Shown: piece after piece, positions 10,487 through 22,159 of the stretch
Numbering within the stretch: position 1 is the first letter of the stretch
How the letters are laid out: each line of letters opens with the position of its first letter
Origin: Miscanthus floridulus
Taxonomy: Eukaryota; Streptophyta; Magnoliopsida; Poales; Poaceae
Direction: 5' to 3'
Assembly: GCF_019320115.1 (NCBI RefSeq)
Contig: NC_089583.1
Location: forward strand, 75,533,368 to 75,597,367
DNA length: 64,000 bases
Program-made: the position numbers and the translations under genes
The notes under the pieces: generated by a model
The model's database searches: none
Told to the model about the DNA's origin: nothing
What the model saw: the letters and a program-made list of their open reading frames with translations, nothing else

Positions 10487-13400
10487 ATGAGCCGTCATTG
10501 GATGTATAATGCTGATCGCTGCTCCCAAGAGTTCATTGACGGCGTGCATTCTTTGTTACGTGCGGCCGAGGCAAACAAACGCGACGGTTTCATGTGCTGC
10601 CCATGTGCTATATGTAAGAATACGGTAGAATATCCTTGCTCAAGGACTCTTCATTCACACTTGTTCAAGTCGGGTTTCATGTCAAACTATATTTGTTGGA
10701 CAAAGCACGGAGAAACCGGTATTGTAATGGAAGAAGGTGAAGAAGAACAATGGGACAACAATGATATTATTCCCGATGGTGCGTGCTTCAATGATACTGC
10801 AATGGGAGAAGCTGAAGAAGAGGTAGCCGCAGAAGATGAGCCGGCTGATGATCTTTCTCAGGTCATTCGTGACGCACAAAGAGAATGTGAAAGTGAAAAG
10901 GAGAAGATCAAGTTCGAGCGGATGCTAGAAGATCATAAGAAATTGTTGTACCCAACTTGTGATGCAGGGCAGAAAAAGTTGGGAACCACACTAGAATTGC
11001 TGCAATGGAAGGCAAAGAATGGTGTATCTGACAAGGGATTTGGAGAGTTACTAAAAATCCAAAAGAAGATGCTTCCAAAGGACAATGAATTGCCCGCCAC
11101 TACCTACGAAGCAAAACAAGTTGTCTGTCCTATAGGGCTAGAAATAGAGAAGATACATGCATGTCCTAATGACTGCATCCTATACCGTGGCAAAGAGTAC
11201 GAGAAATTGGATGCATGCCCGGTATGCCATGCGTCGCGGTATAAGATCAGGCGAGATGACCCTGGTGATGTTGAGGGCGAATATCCATAGAAGAAAATCC
11301 CTACCAAGGTTATGTGGTATGCTCCTATAATACCACGCTTGAAACGTCTGTTCAGAAACAAAGAACATGCAAAATTGTTGCGATGGCACAAAGAAGACCA
11401 TAAGGTAGACAATATGTTGAGACACCCTGCTGATGGGTCCCAGTGGAGAGCAATCGACAGAGAATTCCTAGAGTTTGCAAATGACGCAAGAAACTTAAGG
11501 TTTGCTTTAAGTACAGATGGTATCAATCCTTTTGGAGAGCAGAACAGTAGTCATAGCACTTGGCCTATTACTCTAAGTATCTACAACATTCCTCCTTGGT
11601 TATGCATGAAGTGGAAGTTCATTATGATGCCTGTGCTCATCCAAGGCCCGAAGCAACCTGGCAATGACATCGATGTGTACCTAAGACCACTTATTGACGA
11701 ACTTCTCATTTTATGGAATAAAGAAAGTGTACGTGTGTGGGATGAGTACAAACAGGAACACTTTGATCTGCGAGCATTGTTGTTCGTAACAATCAATGAT
11801 TGGCCTGCTCTAAGTAATCTTTCAGGACAGTCAAACAAGGGATATAATGCATGCACACACTACTTCGGTGATATTAGAGGTGTATTCTTGAAAAAATATC
11901 GAAAGGTCGTGTACCTTGGCCATCGTCGATTTCTTCCTGCAAATCACCCCGTAAGAAAGAAAGGCAAGCATTTTAAAGGGAAGGCAGACCACCTGACCAA
12001 GCCTCGCAACCGAACCGGTGAGAATGTACTCGATATGGTCAATGATGTGAAAGTCGTCTTTGGAAAAGGACATGGAAGCCAACCTGTTCCGAACGACGTA
12101 ACGGTCACGCACCCATGTGGAAGAAGAAGTCCATATTTTGGGACCTACCCTATTGGCAAGTCCTAGAGGTCCGCAGCTCGATCGACGTGATGCACCTGAC
12201 AAAGAATCTTTGTGTGAACCTGCTAGGCTTTATGGGTGTGTATGGAAAGCCTAAGGACACATTTGAAGCACGACAGGACCTGCGTTGTTTGAGAGAAAGA
12301 GACAACCTGCATCGAGAGAAGACAGATGATGGACGCCATTACTTATGTCCTGCTAGCTACACTCTAAGCAAAGAGGAGAAGGAAATCATGTTTGAATGCT
12401 TAAACAACATCAAGGTACCATCTGGATTCTCCTCGAATATAAAAGGTATTATAAATGTGCCAGAAAAGAAATTCTGTAACTTAAAGTCTCATGATTGTCA
12501 CGTTCTCATGACGCAATTACTTCCAGTTGCATTAAGAGGAATTCTACCTCCAAATATACGTCTAGCCACCATAAAGCTATGTGCATTCCTCAATGCAATT
12601 TCTCAGAAGGCAATTGATCCAACTGATCTAGCTAAACTATAGAATGATGTGGTTCAATGTCTCGTCAGCTTTGAGTTGGTGTTCCCTCCTTCCTTCTTTG
12701 ATATTATGACACACCTCCTAGTTCACCTAGTTAAGGAGATTTTCACTCTCGGTCCTGTGTTCCTACACAACATGTTCCCCTTAGAGAGATTTATGGGAGT
12801 CTTGAAGAAATATGTTCACAACCATGTTCGCCCAGAAGGAAGCATCGCCAAGGGCTATGGAATAGAAGAGGTCATTGAGTTCTGTGTTGACTTTATTCCC
12901 GACCTTGACTCGATTGGTGTTCCTAAATCGAGACATGAGGGGAGACTAAGCGGAAAGGGGACACTAGGGAGGAAAACATATATTGGTACGGATGATGATT
13001 ATTTCAATAAAGCGCACTACACACTTCTACAGAACTCCTCTTTAGTAGATCCATATATTGAGACACACAAGGATCTCTTACGATCCAAGTTTCCAGAGAA
13101 GACTGAAGCTTGGATTACGCGTAAGCACATGGAAACTTTTGGAGGTTGGTTGCAAAAAAATGTCAAGGTGATGAGAGCATCCATGAGCAACTGTATTTAT
13201 TGGCTATGCAACCATCATGGCATATCATCACATACAAAGGGTACGAGATAAATGAGAACATATTCTACACAGTAGCCCAAGATAAAAGGAGTACCAACCA
13301 AAATAGTGGTGTCCGCATAGATGCCACAGACCCGAATGGGAATAAGCAGACATATTATGGACGCATAGATGAAATATGGGAACTAGAATATGCACCTACT

Positions 13401-13835
13401 TTGAAGATCCCATTGTTCAAGTGCCAATGGGTCAAGGTGACCGGAGGCGGGGTAACAGTAGATAATGAGTATGGAATGACAACAGTAAACCTTAGTAATA
13501 TTGGGTACAAAGACGAACCATTCGTCCTTGCCAAGGATGTGAATCAGGTGTTCTATGTCAATGATATGTCTACCAAACCAAAAAGAGGGAAAAACGATAA
13601 TGACTCAACCAAAGAGCCAAAGCGCCACATAGTTCTTTCAGGGAAAAGAGTCATCGTGGGAATTGAGGACAAGTCGGACATGTCAGAAGATTATGAAAAG
13701 GATGACCGAATTCCGCCCTTCAAAGTGAACAAAGACCCTAGCATCTTGGTAAATGATGAGGACACTCCATGGTTACGACGCAATCATAACCAAGGGACAT
13801 ACGTAAAGAAGAAGTACACTACATTTTTGCATTAA
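10487..13835 (+). pseudogene. TNPD-type CACTA transposase, broken
   Basis: Likely begins at ATG 10487 just after an acceptor-like 'taatgcag'. Domains in order: transposase-associated N-terminal domain with RHWMYNADR, the CPCAICKN cysteine pair and HLFKSGF (10487-10700); an acidic linker; TNP2/TNPD core with CPVCHASRYK (11214-11243), PRLKRLF, SIYNIPPW and DVMHLTKNLC (12184-12213); a DUF4218-like block with HLLVHLVKEI and PLERFMGVLKKY (12710-12820); and a DUF4216-like C-terminus with TNQNSGVRIDAT (13290-13330). Breaks: TAG at 11288-11290; frame change near 12095-12105; TAG at 12640-12642; frame change at an A7 run near 13156-13162. TNPD is the catalytic protein that cuts the TIRs in En/Spm. Everything else about the gene is well preserved, so inactivation is recent. 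Confidence 0.88.
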
Positions 13836-14069
13836 CGAAATAATAAATATTAGTTACATTATGTTTTATAATTGTAACAAAAAATAAAAAAAGTTAGGTT
13901 ATAGATTTTTCCTATGTGCAATAAAGAAAAAGAAAATCCATATTTTTAACAAAATAATTTTATGCCTTTTATTTAATTTACTATGTATTTAACAAAAACT
14001 ATTGCATTCTATTGTATTTAACAAGACTATTGCTGAAAACAGGCGGAAAACGAAACTGCAGGCCACCTT
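13836..14069. other. CACTA inter-genic AT-rich spacer
   Basis: Follows the TAA of the transposase; AT-rich, repeated 'gtatttaacaa' phrases, no coding signal. Probably 3' UTR and terminator of the upstream gene. Confidence 0.5.
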
Positions 14070-14257
14070 TACTTCTGGGTGGGAAGCCCACCCGGGAGTA
14101 AAGGTGGGCTGCAGTTTTGTGGCCCGCCAAAAAAAACCCTTTACTCCCGGTGCGTGTTACCAACCGGGAGTAAAGGTATACCTTTACTCCCGGTTGGTAA
14201 CTCTCACCGGGAGTAAATACTCTTTACTCCCGGTTGGTGGCTGGCACCGGGAGTAAT
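14070..14257. repeat. Internal subterminal-type repeat array
   Basis: Head-to-head TTTACTCCCGGTTGGT / CCAACCGGGAGTAAAG units like those at the element's ends, but with TTTACTCCCGG rather than TTTAGTCCCGG. It opens with a palindrome around 'gtgggaagcccac' flanked by CTGCAG on both sides (14057-14116). No CACTA terminus lies beside it, so it is not simply a nested element end. It sits just before a TATA box and a pyrimidine-rich leader, mirroring the 5' end of the transposon. Confidence 0.82.
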
Positions 14258-14266
14258 TCTCTCTGG

Positions 14267-14273
14267 TATATAG
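14267..14273 (+). promoter_or_regulatory. Probable internal TATA box
   Basis: TATATAG follows the internal repeat array by 10 bp and is followed by a 'cttcttcctcg' pyrimidine-rich leader, the same order as at the 5' end (array, TATA, leader). It would serve the TNPA/Ulp1-like gene starting at 16243, with a long leader or first intron. Confidence 0.45.
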
Positions 14274-16242
14274 CCGCCAGCGTCTGGCGCAGATCGATCT
14301 GCTCGTCTTCTTCCTCGTTGAACACCGCCGCCCTCTTCTTCCTCGCGCCGCCGTCCGTTCGCCTTCCGTGACACCGCCGCCCTCTTCTTCCTTGTGCGGC
14401 CTCTACCGCGCGCGCCCGTGCCCTTCCTCCGCGCGCGCCCATGGCCCTCCACCACACCCTCCTCCACGCGCGTCCGAGGCCCTCCACTGCCGAGCTCAAG
14501 GTGATCAGTTCGTCTCTTCGTACATTCTCAGACGGTGGCCGAAAAACTTCAAAAAATGTTATATTTTGCTGTGATACCGAATAGATCTGAAACGTAGAAA
14601 TTTGTTCTCCTGAACTGAAAACATTTCTCTTTTGAAAGTAGAACATTGTTTCATAAATCTAGAACATTGCCTTTGCTCAATAGAAGAATTTTTTCTATCT
14701 TCATAGATCAATGTTTGTTAACAAAATTTTATCCAAATATATTCATGTAGGGTCTTTTTTTTGAAGGATTTGTTGTAGGATATATAATGGTCAAATAGGA
14801 ACTCAATTTGGATACACAGTTTGTAAACTAAGCGTTTTTTAGTTTATAAAAAATATCACATGTGATGATGTAAGCAGTTTTGGTTGGACTTGCATGCATG
14901 GCTACACACAATTTGGGCCACAAGAAAGAAAAGTCCAAAAAGAAGATTACTCAAGCCGAGATGATGGGGTCAGCACAATACTCTAGTTCGATCGGTCGTC
15001 TATTTAGCCATCCTTCGCTTTAGAGACTACAATGAATAATGTCTTTCTGCAATAGAGGGACCTTTTCAACATTGTTTCTAATTTTCCCCTAAATAATTGC
15101 ACTAGTTTTTGTTCCTTATATCACTATTACATCGAGCCTTTTAGAGGCGCATGTAGATGCTCTATATAGGCGGAACTTAGACCATCTTCTAGAGTTTTTG
15201 TAAAGCTCACTCTTTATATCATCATTAGAGGGCTATTTGGATAAAAATATTTTCTATATCTTTTTGCTGCCTAAAATTTTTTTATAGATGTTCTAAAGTA
15301 AATTACAAATGTCCTAGATTTATATACGCAAATATCATATAAAAATGAAGGAAAACTTCAACGTTTCTTCATTTGTGAACTTTGAATATACAGATATAAT
15401 ATATTAATGTTGCTAAAGTAATATGAGCATTACATATTTTTTCCAGGAAGACTATCTTCAAACTTTATATCATAGCATCAGAGACGAAGTACTGTGCCTG
15501 TAGAAGAAAAAAATAAATTCTTATCATTTTAGAAATAGTAATGGTTATATTAGCAATAAGACACATATACTTACATTTCATAATGACTTATACTTACATT
15601 ATCAGCATAGAATTTTCTCATATGATGAATGACTACATAGTTCACATGGTACATAGGATCACAACATCACGCACCGACACCGCCCCGGCCCGCCTCACGT
15701 CGTCGTCGTCAGCACGCCGGCCAGCCTCACGTCGTCATCATCAGCACACCGGCCACCGCGCCGACACGTATATATACGTCATTTGTATTCATATGCATGT
15801 ATATATACGTCGCGGAGCACCGCCACCCTCGTTCGCCCATGTGTTTCTATGTATACGGCAGAGCACCGCCGCCCTCGTTCACCCATGTGTACAGACATAT
15901 ATACGGTGGAGTGGAGCACCGCCACTCTTGTCACACCGCCCTCTCTCGTGGCCTAGTTGATCAACATTCGTATTATCGTTATCGTTAATGCTAAACAATC
16001 ACACCAGGGCGAACCGCGCTGTTGATGTCACCGACGTGGTTCGCCCTAGTCACCGACACAATTTGCCCTCGGCCGTTTATGTATAGCCCTAATTCGCCCT
16101 AGTACCGACGTAGTTCGCCCTAGTGTGGCGAATTGCGTCCATGACTGAGGGGCAAGATTTAATAATGCATATTGTTCATAGATTTTACGCATGTAAGCAA
16201 AGATTTGACGTACTATATATTGGTTTTGTTTTTTGAAGCTAG
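14274..16242 (+). other. CACTA internal leader/intron region
   Basis: A GC-rich stretch (14280-14500, repeated 'cgccgccctcttcttcc') is followed by AT-rich DNA and, at 15660-16130, by repeats of 'gcaccgccaccctcgttc' and of 'ttcgccctagt'. Open frames here have no domain and change with each repeat. Best read as untranslated leader plus intron; the final 'gttttttgaagctag' directly precedes the ATG at 16243. Confidence 0.45.
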
Positions 16243-19200
16243 ATGGCCGACCCGAGAAACATGGATGAGGAGGAGTTGATGATGAATTTGATGAACACTG
16301 GCACTCAAGTTGCCGGCGATGATGGTGCTAAAAATAACATGCAAGAGGATGCAGATGACGGGAGTCAGTACTTAGCTCTTGAACAAAATGAGCAACAACA
16401 TATTGGCCAAGTATATATTTTTTATTATTAGCTATATATATTATCATATGTCTTATGTGTGCTCATGACATTAAAAATAATGTTTATGTTTTGTAGCCCT
16501 CTGGATCGACATCAACAACTACAACGAAGAGTAAAAATGTTCGAGGTCCCAAAAAGCCATTGGAGGGCCGCTTCATCATCTCGGAGTTCAATGTGGATAC
16601 AGGAGAACCGGGGGGGGGGGGGCGAATAAAATGAAATTTGTGCACCACTGTGGTTACCTTGTACGGGACCGGCTCCCGATTAGTACCCGTGAATGGAAGA
16701 AGAAGACCAATGCTCCTCATATCAGTTTTGTCTCCGATCATGACAAGACGTTAATTTAGAAAGATGTCTTGATACATTTCACGCTCCAAACAGATGGTTA
16801 TGATGATATAATAGATGGTGATGAATTGAAGGAGCGAGTTAGGGATTGGGCAATGAAGAAGATGGCCACCCAGTTTTAGACTTGGAAGAAACACCTATAC
16901 ACGACGTATGTCAAGAAGAACATAGCACCAGATTTTACTGTCCCAAGCCCGATCTCAAAGCAGAGGCCCTATTGGGATGAGTTTGTACAGTATAAGACTT
17001 CGGAAGAGGGTGTGAGTCAGGTGATAAAGAACCAACGTAATGCCCAACAGAAGACATACCACCATAACTTGGGATCAGGTGGCTACCCGACTGCCATTAA
17101 GAAGTGGAACAAAATGGAAGCAGACCTTCTTGCCAAGGGTATCAGACTAGAATCACTCGAGTGGGGAGAACGTGCAAAGAATTGGTTTTTTCGCTCATGG
17201 GGGAACACTAGACCAGAGACAGGGAAGTGCATTTATGGCGCAAGACTGCAAGAAGTAGGAGAAAGATTGTTTTATGCTCAGAGAGCTACTGCTAGTGGTG
17301 CGTTCAGGCCCAACAGAGAGAAGGATGAGCTGACATACGCCATTGGGACTATTGAACATGGTGGCCGAACTAGAGGCAAAGGAAGTGTCTCGTGGGAGCA
17401 TGGATTCCCTCAGGACAAACCTTCCTACAGAAGCCGCCAGAGAAAGAAGGAAGAAGAGGCACAACGGCTCTAGAGGTTGGAGGAAGCGATGCGTGAAGCA
17501 CAGGAGCGGGAAAAAAACCTTGAAGCAAGAATGCAGGAGGAAATCAGAAGGCAAGTGCAAATAGCAGTGAGTGCAAGCAAGCAGGCATCAAAGCCAGGAA
17601 TCAACATTAGCCAATCTGTTTAGTTGAAAAGCAGTTGCGCTTCCACGGAGATACCAAATCAAGGGGACACAGGACTGCGCTTCCCTGTGGATGACGTCAC
17701 TGAACCTTGGACAACGTGTGAGCTACACATTCCGAAGGGGAATTCCACAATCAAGGTGGCTATCGGTCTTGTTAATCCTATCGACCGAACCAAGACACCA
17801 AGGATTCATGAGAATATAATCCAAGAAGGATATGCTACCATCTCGGTAGATAAAGCTGAAAAAGGTTTTAGTGATTTGCCTCTTGACATTCCTGGAGGTG
17901 ATGGCGAGAAGACTCTAGGAGAAACGAAGAAGACATTCATTCTATGGCACAAGCGCTACATCATCATTCTAGGGATGTCGGCTCCACCTCCTCCTAAACT
18001 ACCTCACCATAGGTACGTGTGGATGAAAACACTACATCATTAATTTATATTGGCTTAAATAATTAACAATCTGCTCATAATAATATGTCATTCCTTTTTT
18101 TTGTAGCAGATCCTCCCCCAACCTAAATCCAATTGTTCAATCGCTAGATTATCATAGTGCTCTGTACGATGACATTGTGTTGGAGGGCGAGGCTGCATCC
18201 ACACCATCTCCAAGGAGGTCTCCAACGCCGCAGCCGCCACCTCCAAGGAGGTCTCCAACGCCGCTGCCAACACCTCCAAGGAGGTCTCCAACGCCTCCCC
18301 CGCCCCCGCCTACCAAGAAGCCTAGCAAGAGGCCAGCCCCTCAAACTGAAGAACCAGTCCCCGCCTGCAAAGAAAGCCACCGTGAAACCAAGGGCTATTC
18401 CCAAAATAATATCTGAAGAGAAGGAAGAAGGAACTGATGCATATAAAAAAGATATGTCTAGATTCTATGACAAACTTAAAAAAATTCAAGAAGCATGGAG
18501 AAACCCGGAGAAACCGTACTTCTTCGTAGCTCTAGATATTCTAAGAAAAAGGGTGGCTTCTTACCAGCAACAACAGCGGGAATCTCGTAAGCCGTCCAAA
18601 TCAACGTTATCGGACTATGACCGCACTCTCACCAAGTCAATTGAGGCGGCACAGAAAAAGAAGCGGGCAGGGAAAGGAGTTGCCCAACTCGGACAACAAG
18701 CGCACCAATCAGTCCCCCCGCTAGTTGTTGGTAATGAATATGGTTTGAATTTAAGATTAATGCATCAGGCAAACATACCTCCGGATGTCGATTTGGATCA
18801 CCTTGGTGAATTTATTGATGAGACTGGTCTCGACCTTTACCAGATGTTTGGTGATGGAAACATTGAGAGTGCGGTGGAGGTTGATATTTGGAAGAAAAAA
18901 TTTGTACTAGGCCAGAGTCTATACAACCCTCAAGCCTTATCTGATCTAGGGACGCAAATGTACCTGCTAAACAAGTGGTACATGCAAGCGTCTACCGGTG
19001 GAGACTTCTGCGTTGGTGTCAGAATTAGAGACGAACATTGGTTCTGTGGCGATGATGTTATGTATGTTGACTTTGCAGAATTTCATCAACTATGCCACCT
19101 GACCTCTCTGGATAAAGTTATCATTAGCTGCTATTGCCTATAAGTAATAATTCTTTTGATCTATTATTAAACTCATCATATGTGTGTATATGCATATAAA

Positions 19201-20231
19201 TTATCCTAACAAGTACTATATATATGTAGATTTACAATGACAGAGCTCAGAAAGGAAGGCTGCAATGAAATTGGTTTTGTTGATCCCCATATAGTATTCA
19301 AAGACCCAATTACTCCAAAGACTAATTGGAAGTCTGAGTCAGAGAGTAACCTCATGAACTTCTTAGTGAACCAACGCCACAAGAAGGATATACTCTTTCC
19401 CTATAACTTCAAGTGAGTGTTAATAATGTCGATCATCCTTAATGGCTCATATGTTGATTCTAGTTAATTAATGAGTGTTATGCGTTATATCCTATAAACA
19501 CATGCAGCAATCACTGGATATTGATGGACATCGATCTGGTGAAAAGTCACTTGATAATCTATGACTCGATGAGAAAACCACAACAAGACTACCAAGATAT
19601 GATAGATATTATCCAGAGGTAATTTCGGGATCTCTAGCAACTATATATACACACAAACATGATGATTAACTATATTTGATGACGTGGCAAATTTTTTATT
19701 GGGCAGTGTTTGGAAAACCTTTATTGAGAAGCAACACATGGAAAAATGCAAAGCGCCACTGAATGTAATCCCTTTGAAAGTAAGTCCCCTGAATCACATC
19801 ATCTTTATTAATTAAACATATAGCTTTCACTGGATCACCAGATTGGATGACAAATCTTTTTCTCGTAAAGTGGTGTCTGAGGCAGGAACAGGGGAACAAC
19901 TACTGTGGTTACTATGTTTGCAAGTTTATCAAGGTGGTCTCCCAAAGAACTCCTACAGAGAGACTCAAAGTACGTTAAAAATACACTATATATTCATTTA
20001 ATTATTATTATTGATTGTGTTACTATGTCTTTATATATATATATATGTACATATATTAATTTATTTTCCTTTAATTCAAACCTGTAGACTCGATGGTTGG
20101 AGGAAAAGGTCATACGGCAAGACCAAATCAAAGCAATTCAAGAGTCTATAGCCGGATTTTTTAATGAGCAGGTCATCGATTCCAAGGGCGAGTTCTACTT
20201 TGACCCAACACTGCCATGGAAGCCAAGCTAG
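16243..20231 (+). pseudogene. TNPA-like transposase with C-terminal Ulp1 (C48) protease domain, broken
   Basis: Readable as at least eight exons: 16243-16410; 16497-18012; 18107-19140 or so; 19230-19412; 19508-19618; 19707-19779; 19871-19969; 20088-20231 (TAG stop). The first part matches plant transposase_24 (Ptta/En/Spm): RDRLPISTREWK and a long helical REKDELTYAIGT region. Next comes a conserved block with VDDVTEPWTTCELHIPKG (17680-17735), a proline-rich repeat of PPPRRSPTP units (18190-18320), a charged region, then a cysteine-protease fold. Protease residues: His in NHWILMDID (19512-19514), Asp in IIYDSM, Cys in NNYCGYYVC (19904-19906), the C48 triad order. Ulp1 relatives cleave SUMO-like tags; the substrate here is unknown. 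Breaks: G13 run at 16610-16622 shifts frame; TAG at 16757, 16877, 17471 and 17621; a frame change near 18335. The protease exons themselves are clean. Confidence 0.8.
16610..16622. repeat. G13 homopolymer inside coding exon
   Basis: Thirteen G residues between GEP and NKMKFVHHCG codons. The run shifts the reading frame of the TNPA-like gene. Either replication slippage or an assembly artefact. Confidence 0.85.
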
Positions 20232-20356
20232 AGGATGAGATGAAACTTGTTATATCACAACAACTATAATGCAATCTTTTTGTAATATATGCACATGAAA
20301 TAATATAATGTAAAATACACATATGCATGCATGCATGTAAATATATATATGATGCA

Positions 20357-20463
<107 letters not shown>

Positions 20464-20599
20464 CTATGCTTGAATTGTGTGATTTAATACGTTCATTGTG
20501 CTTGAACCAAAACATACTATATGCGCGTATAAATATATAATTAGCAGCGTACAATACGACTTCGAAAACCTATTTTGAAAAGAAAAGAAAAAAGGAATA

Positions 20600-20820
20600 A
20601 AACCTTTAGTCCCGGTTCGTATTACCAACCGGGACTAACGGTGCCGGCCATCGTGGCATGTCAGGAGGCACCTTTAGTCCCGGTTGATAATACGAACCGG
20701 GACTAAAGGTTCTCCTTTAGTCCCGGTTCCTGACTCAGGACTAAAGGACCCCCCTTTAGTCCCAGATGCTTGCTCCCGGGTGGGAACCGGGACTAGAGGA
20801 GGTTCCCCACCGGGAGTAAA
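20600..20820. repeat. CACTA 3' subterminal repeat array
   Basis: CTTTAGTCCCGGTTCG / CGAACCGGGACTAAAG units in opposing pairs (20602-20640, 20671-20709, 20716-20745), with weaker copies to 20818. The spacer differs from the 5' array ('tattacc' instead of 'tggctcc'). Confidence 0.85.
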
Positions 20821-20822
20821 GC

Positions 20823-20842
20823 TCTGTTCTCTACCAGTGCAC
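20823..20842 (-). repeat. CACTA right TIR and TSD
   Basis: TCTGTTCTCTACCAGTG (20823-20839), exact complement of the left end, followed by target duplication CAC (20840-20842). Confidence 0.93.
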
Positions 20843-21312
20843 CTTTGTTTGGCTTGCCCCTTTGCCCAGGCGGTCTGGAGTCTTGTTACCTCTTGGGAGC
20901 ACTTTGGCACTATTGATGTGGCACAACATGCAAACTTCAACAGCCTGCCAGACTGGAGGGAGCACTCCCTCTCCTCGATCCCCAAAGATCACAAACGAGC
21001 TTTCAAAATGGTCTAGCTATCTACACAATGTGGAACGTTTAGAAAGAGCGAAACTGCAGGGATTTTTTAGTATACTCCCGCTACGGCCCTCCAAGTCACG
21101 GGAAGGATCAAAGAAAGCGTGAAAAACCACAAAAGGGCACACTGTCTACAAAATCAATAGTGACCACGCTTAGTTTTCTTATTGTTTGGGCTCTCGACCA
21201 TTTGTAACCCCTACTATGAACTTTTAGGCATGCTTATTTGGCTCTCTATCCTTGTATATAAAACTTTTTCTCTTAATTGATAGGCAGAGCTCCTGTCATT
21301 TGCATTAACAAA
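20840..21312 (+). pseudogene. LINE ORF2 zf-RVT fragment, 3' part and tail
   Basis: Continues the LINE broken at 8106. Deleting the CACTA plus one CAC rejoins the frame as TSY-H-LCLACPFAQAVWSL, the conserved end of the zinc-binding domain. Downstream, in shifting frames, come YTMWNV and KER..., then ALQVTGRIKESVKNHK (21077-21125) and a WALDHL-type end. The 3' tail holds 'tataaaactttttctctt' and 'gcagagctcctg' and stops near a short A-run at 21308-21313, as in related LINE tails. The element is inactive: in-frame stop at 21013-21015 and at least one frame change. Confidence 0.75.
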
Positions 21313-21344
21313 AATCTTCCAAAAGTAGTATACGTAATACATAG

Positions 21345-21615
21345 TTTATGGGGGTGTTTGGTTTGTAGAATGAGATAGTCCATCAGCATCTCACTCTTTA
21401 ATTTTTTTGTTCGGTTTGCAGAATGAAATGAGTTGATGCATCACCATCTCATTCCTCTCTATCTCATAATTAGTACTAATACGAGGAATGGAGTCTTTCC
21501 ACTAAATTAGAGATGAACTTATGATGTATCACCTTATTTAGAATGGATTGATCTCGGAATCAAATGCTCTTATTTCTCCCAAGAGCTTTTAACAAAACCC
21601 ACCAACACAATTTCC
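21345..21615. mobile_element. Tourist-like MITE, partial
   Basis: Starts 'gggggtgtttggtttgtaga' and repeats 'atgagatagtccatcagcat' / 'ccatctcattc' phrases seen in a common 'gggtgtttggttt' grass MITE. The right end is diverged ('aacaaaacccacc') and no target duplication is visible. Confidence 0.4.
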
Positions 21616-21668
21616 AACAAACTTATTATTTCACACAATTTTTAGATACTTCATCAGAGATAGTACGT

Positions 21669-22150
21669 GTCGGTGTTTTGAGTTGCCACCGACTAGTAAA
21701 TTTCTAATAATGCGCGTCTGGCTCGGATGGTGTGCTAAGACGATACGAGGTTTATACTGGTTCGGGCAGAATGTCCCTACATCCAGTTCGTTGTTGTTAC
21801 TCATGTTACTAGCACTAAAAGTTCATAGTAGGGGTTACAAATGGTCGAGAGAGGGACAGTTCCCAAGTCTCTGGTGAGGGGAGCGAACGGGTGCCGAGAG
21901 CTCGGTCGCTTCCCGGCTGTATGCTTATGTGTTCTGATTGATTCGGGGTTCAATGGGTTCCAATCCAAATTGATGGGATGTGTTACGATGCCTCTTATGG
22001 GGCGTCCTGCTTTTTCTTTTATAGGCCAAGGGAAAGCACGGGTTACAGTGGAGGGAAAAGAGGAGAAGGAGGAGAAGGAGAAGAAGTCTTCCAGGATCAC
22101 TGGGTCCTTTTTCTTCATGCGGGTCCCGTCGACCCTGTAGACATCAACAG
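21669..22150 (-). mobile_element. Truncated gypsy LTR, reverse orientation
   Basis: Read on the minus strand this ends CTCAAAACACCGACA at 21669, and its last ~190 bp are clearly similar to the 3' part of the gypsy LTRs at 39140-39330 and 49530-49725, sharing 'actggatgtagggacattct' and 'cccctactatgaac'-type phrases. A TATA-like 'cctataaaag' lies near 22019-22028 on the minus strand. Neither the 5' part nor the internal domain is present, so it is a solo or broken LTR of a related family. Confidence 0.6.
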
Positions 22151-22159
22151 GGATAGCTC

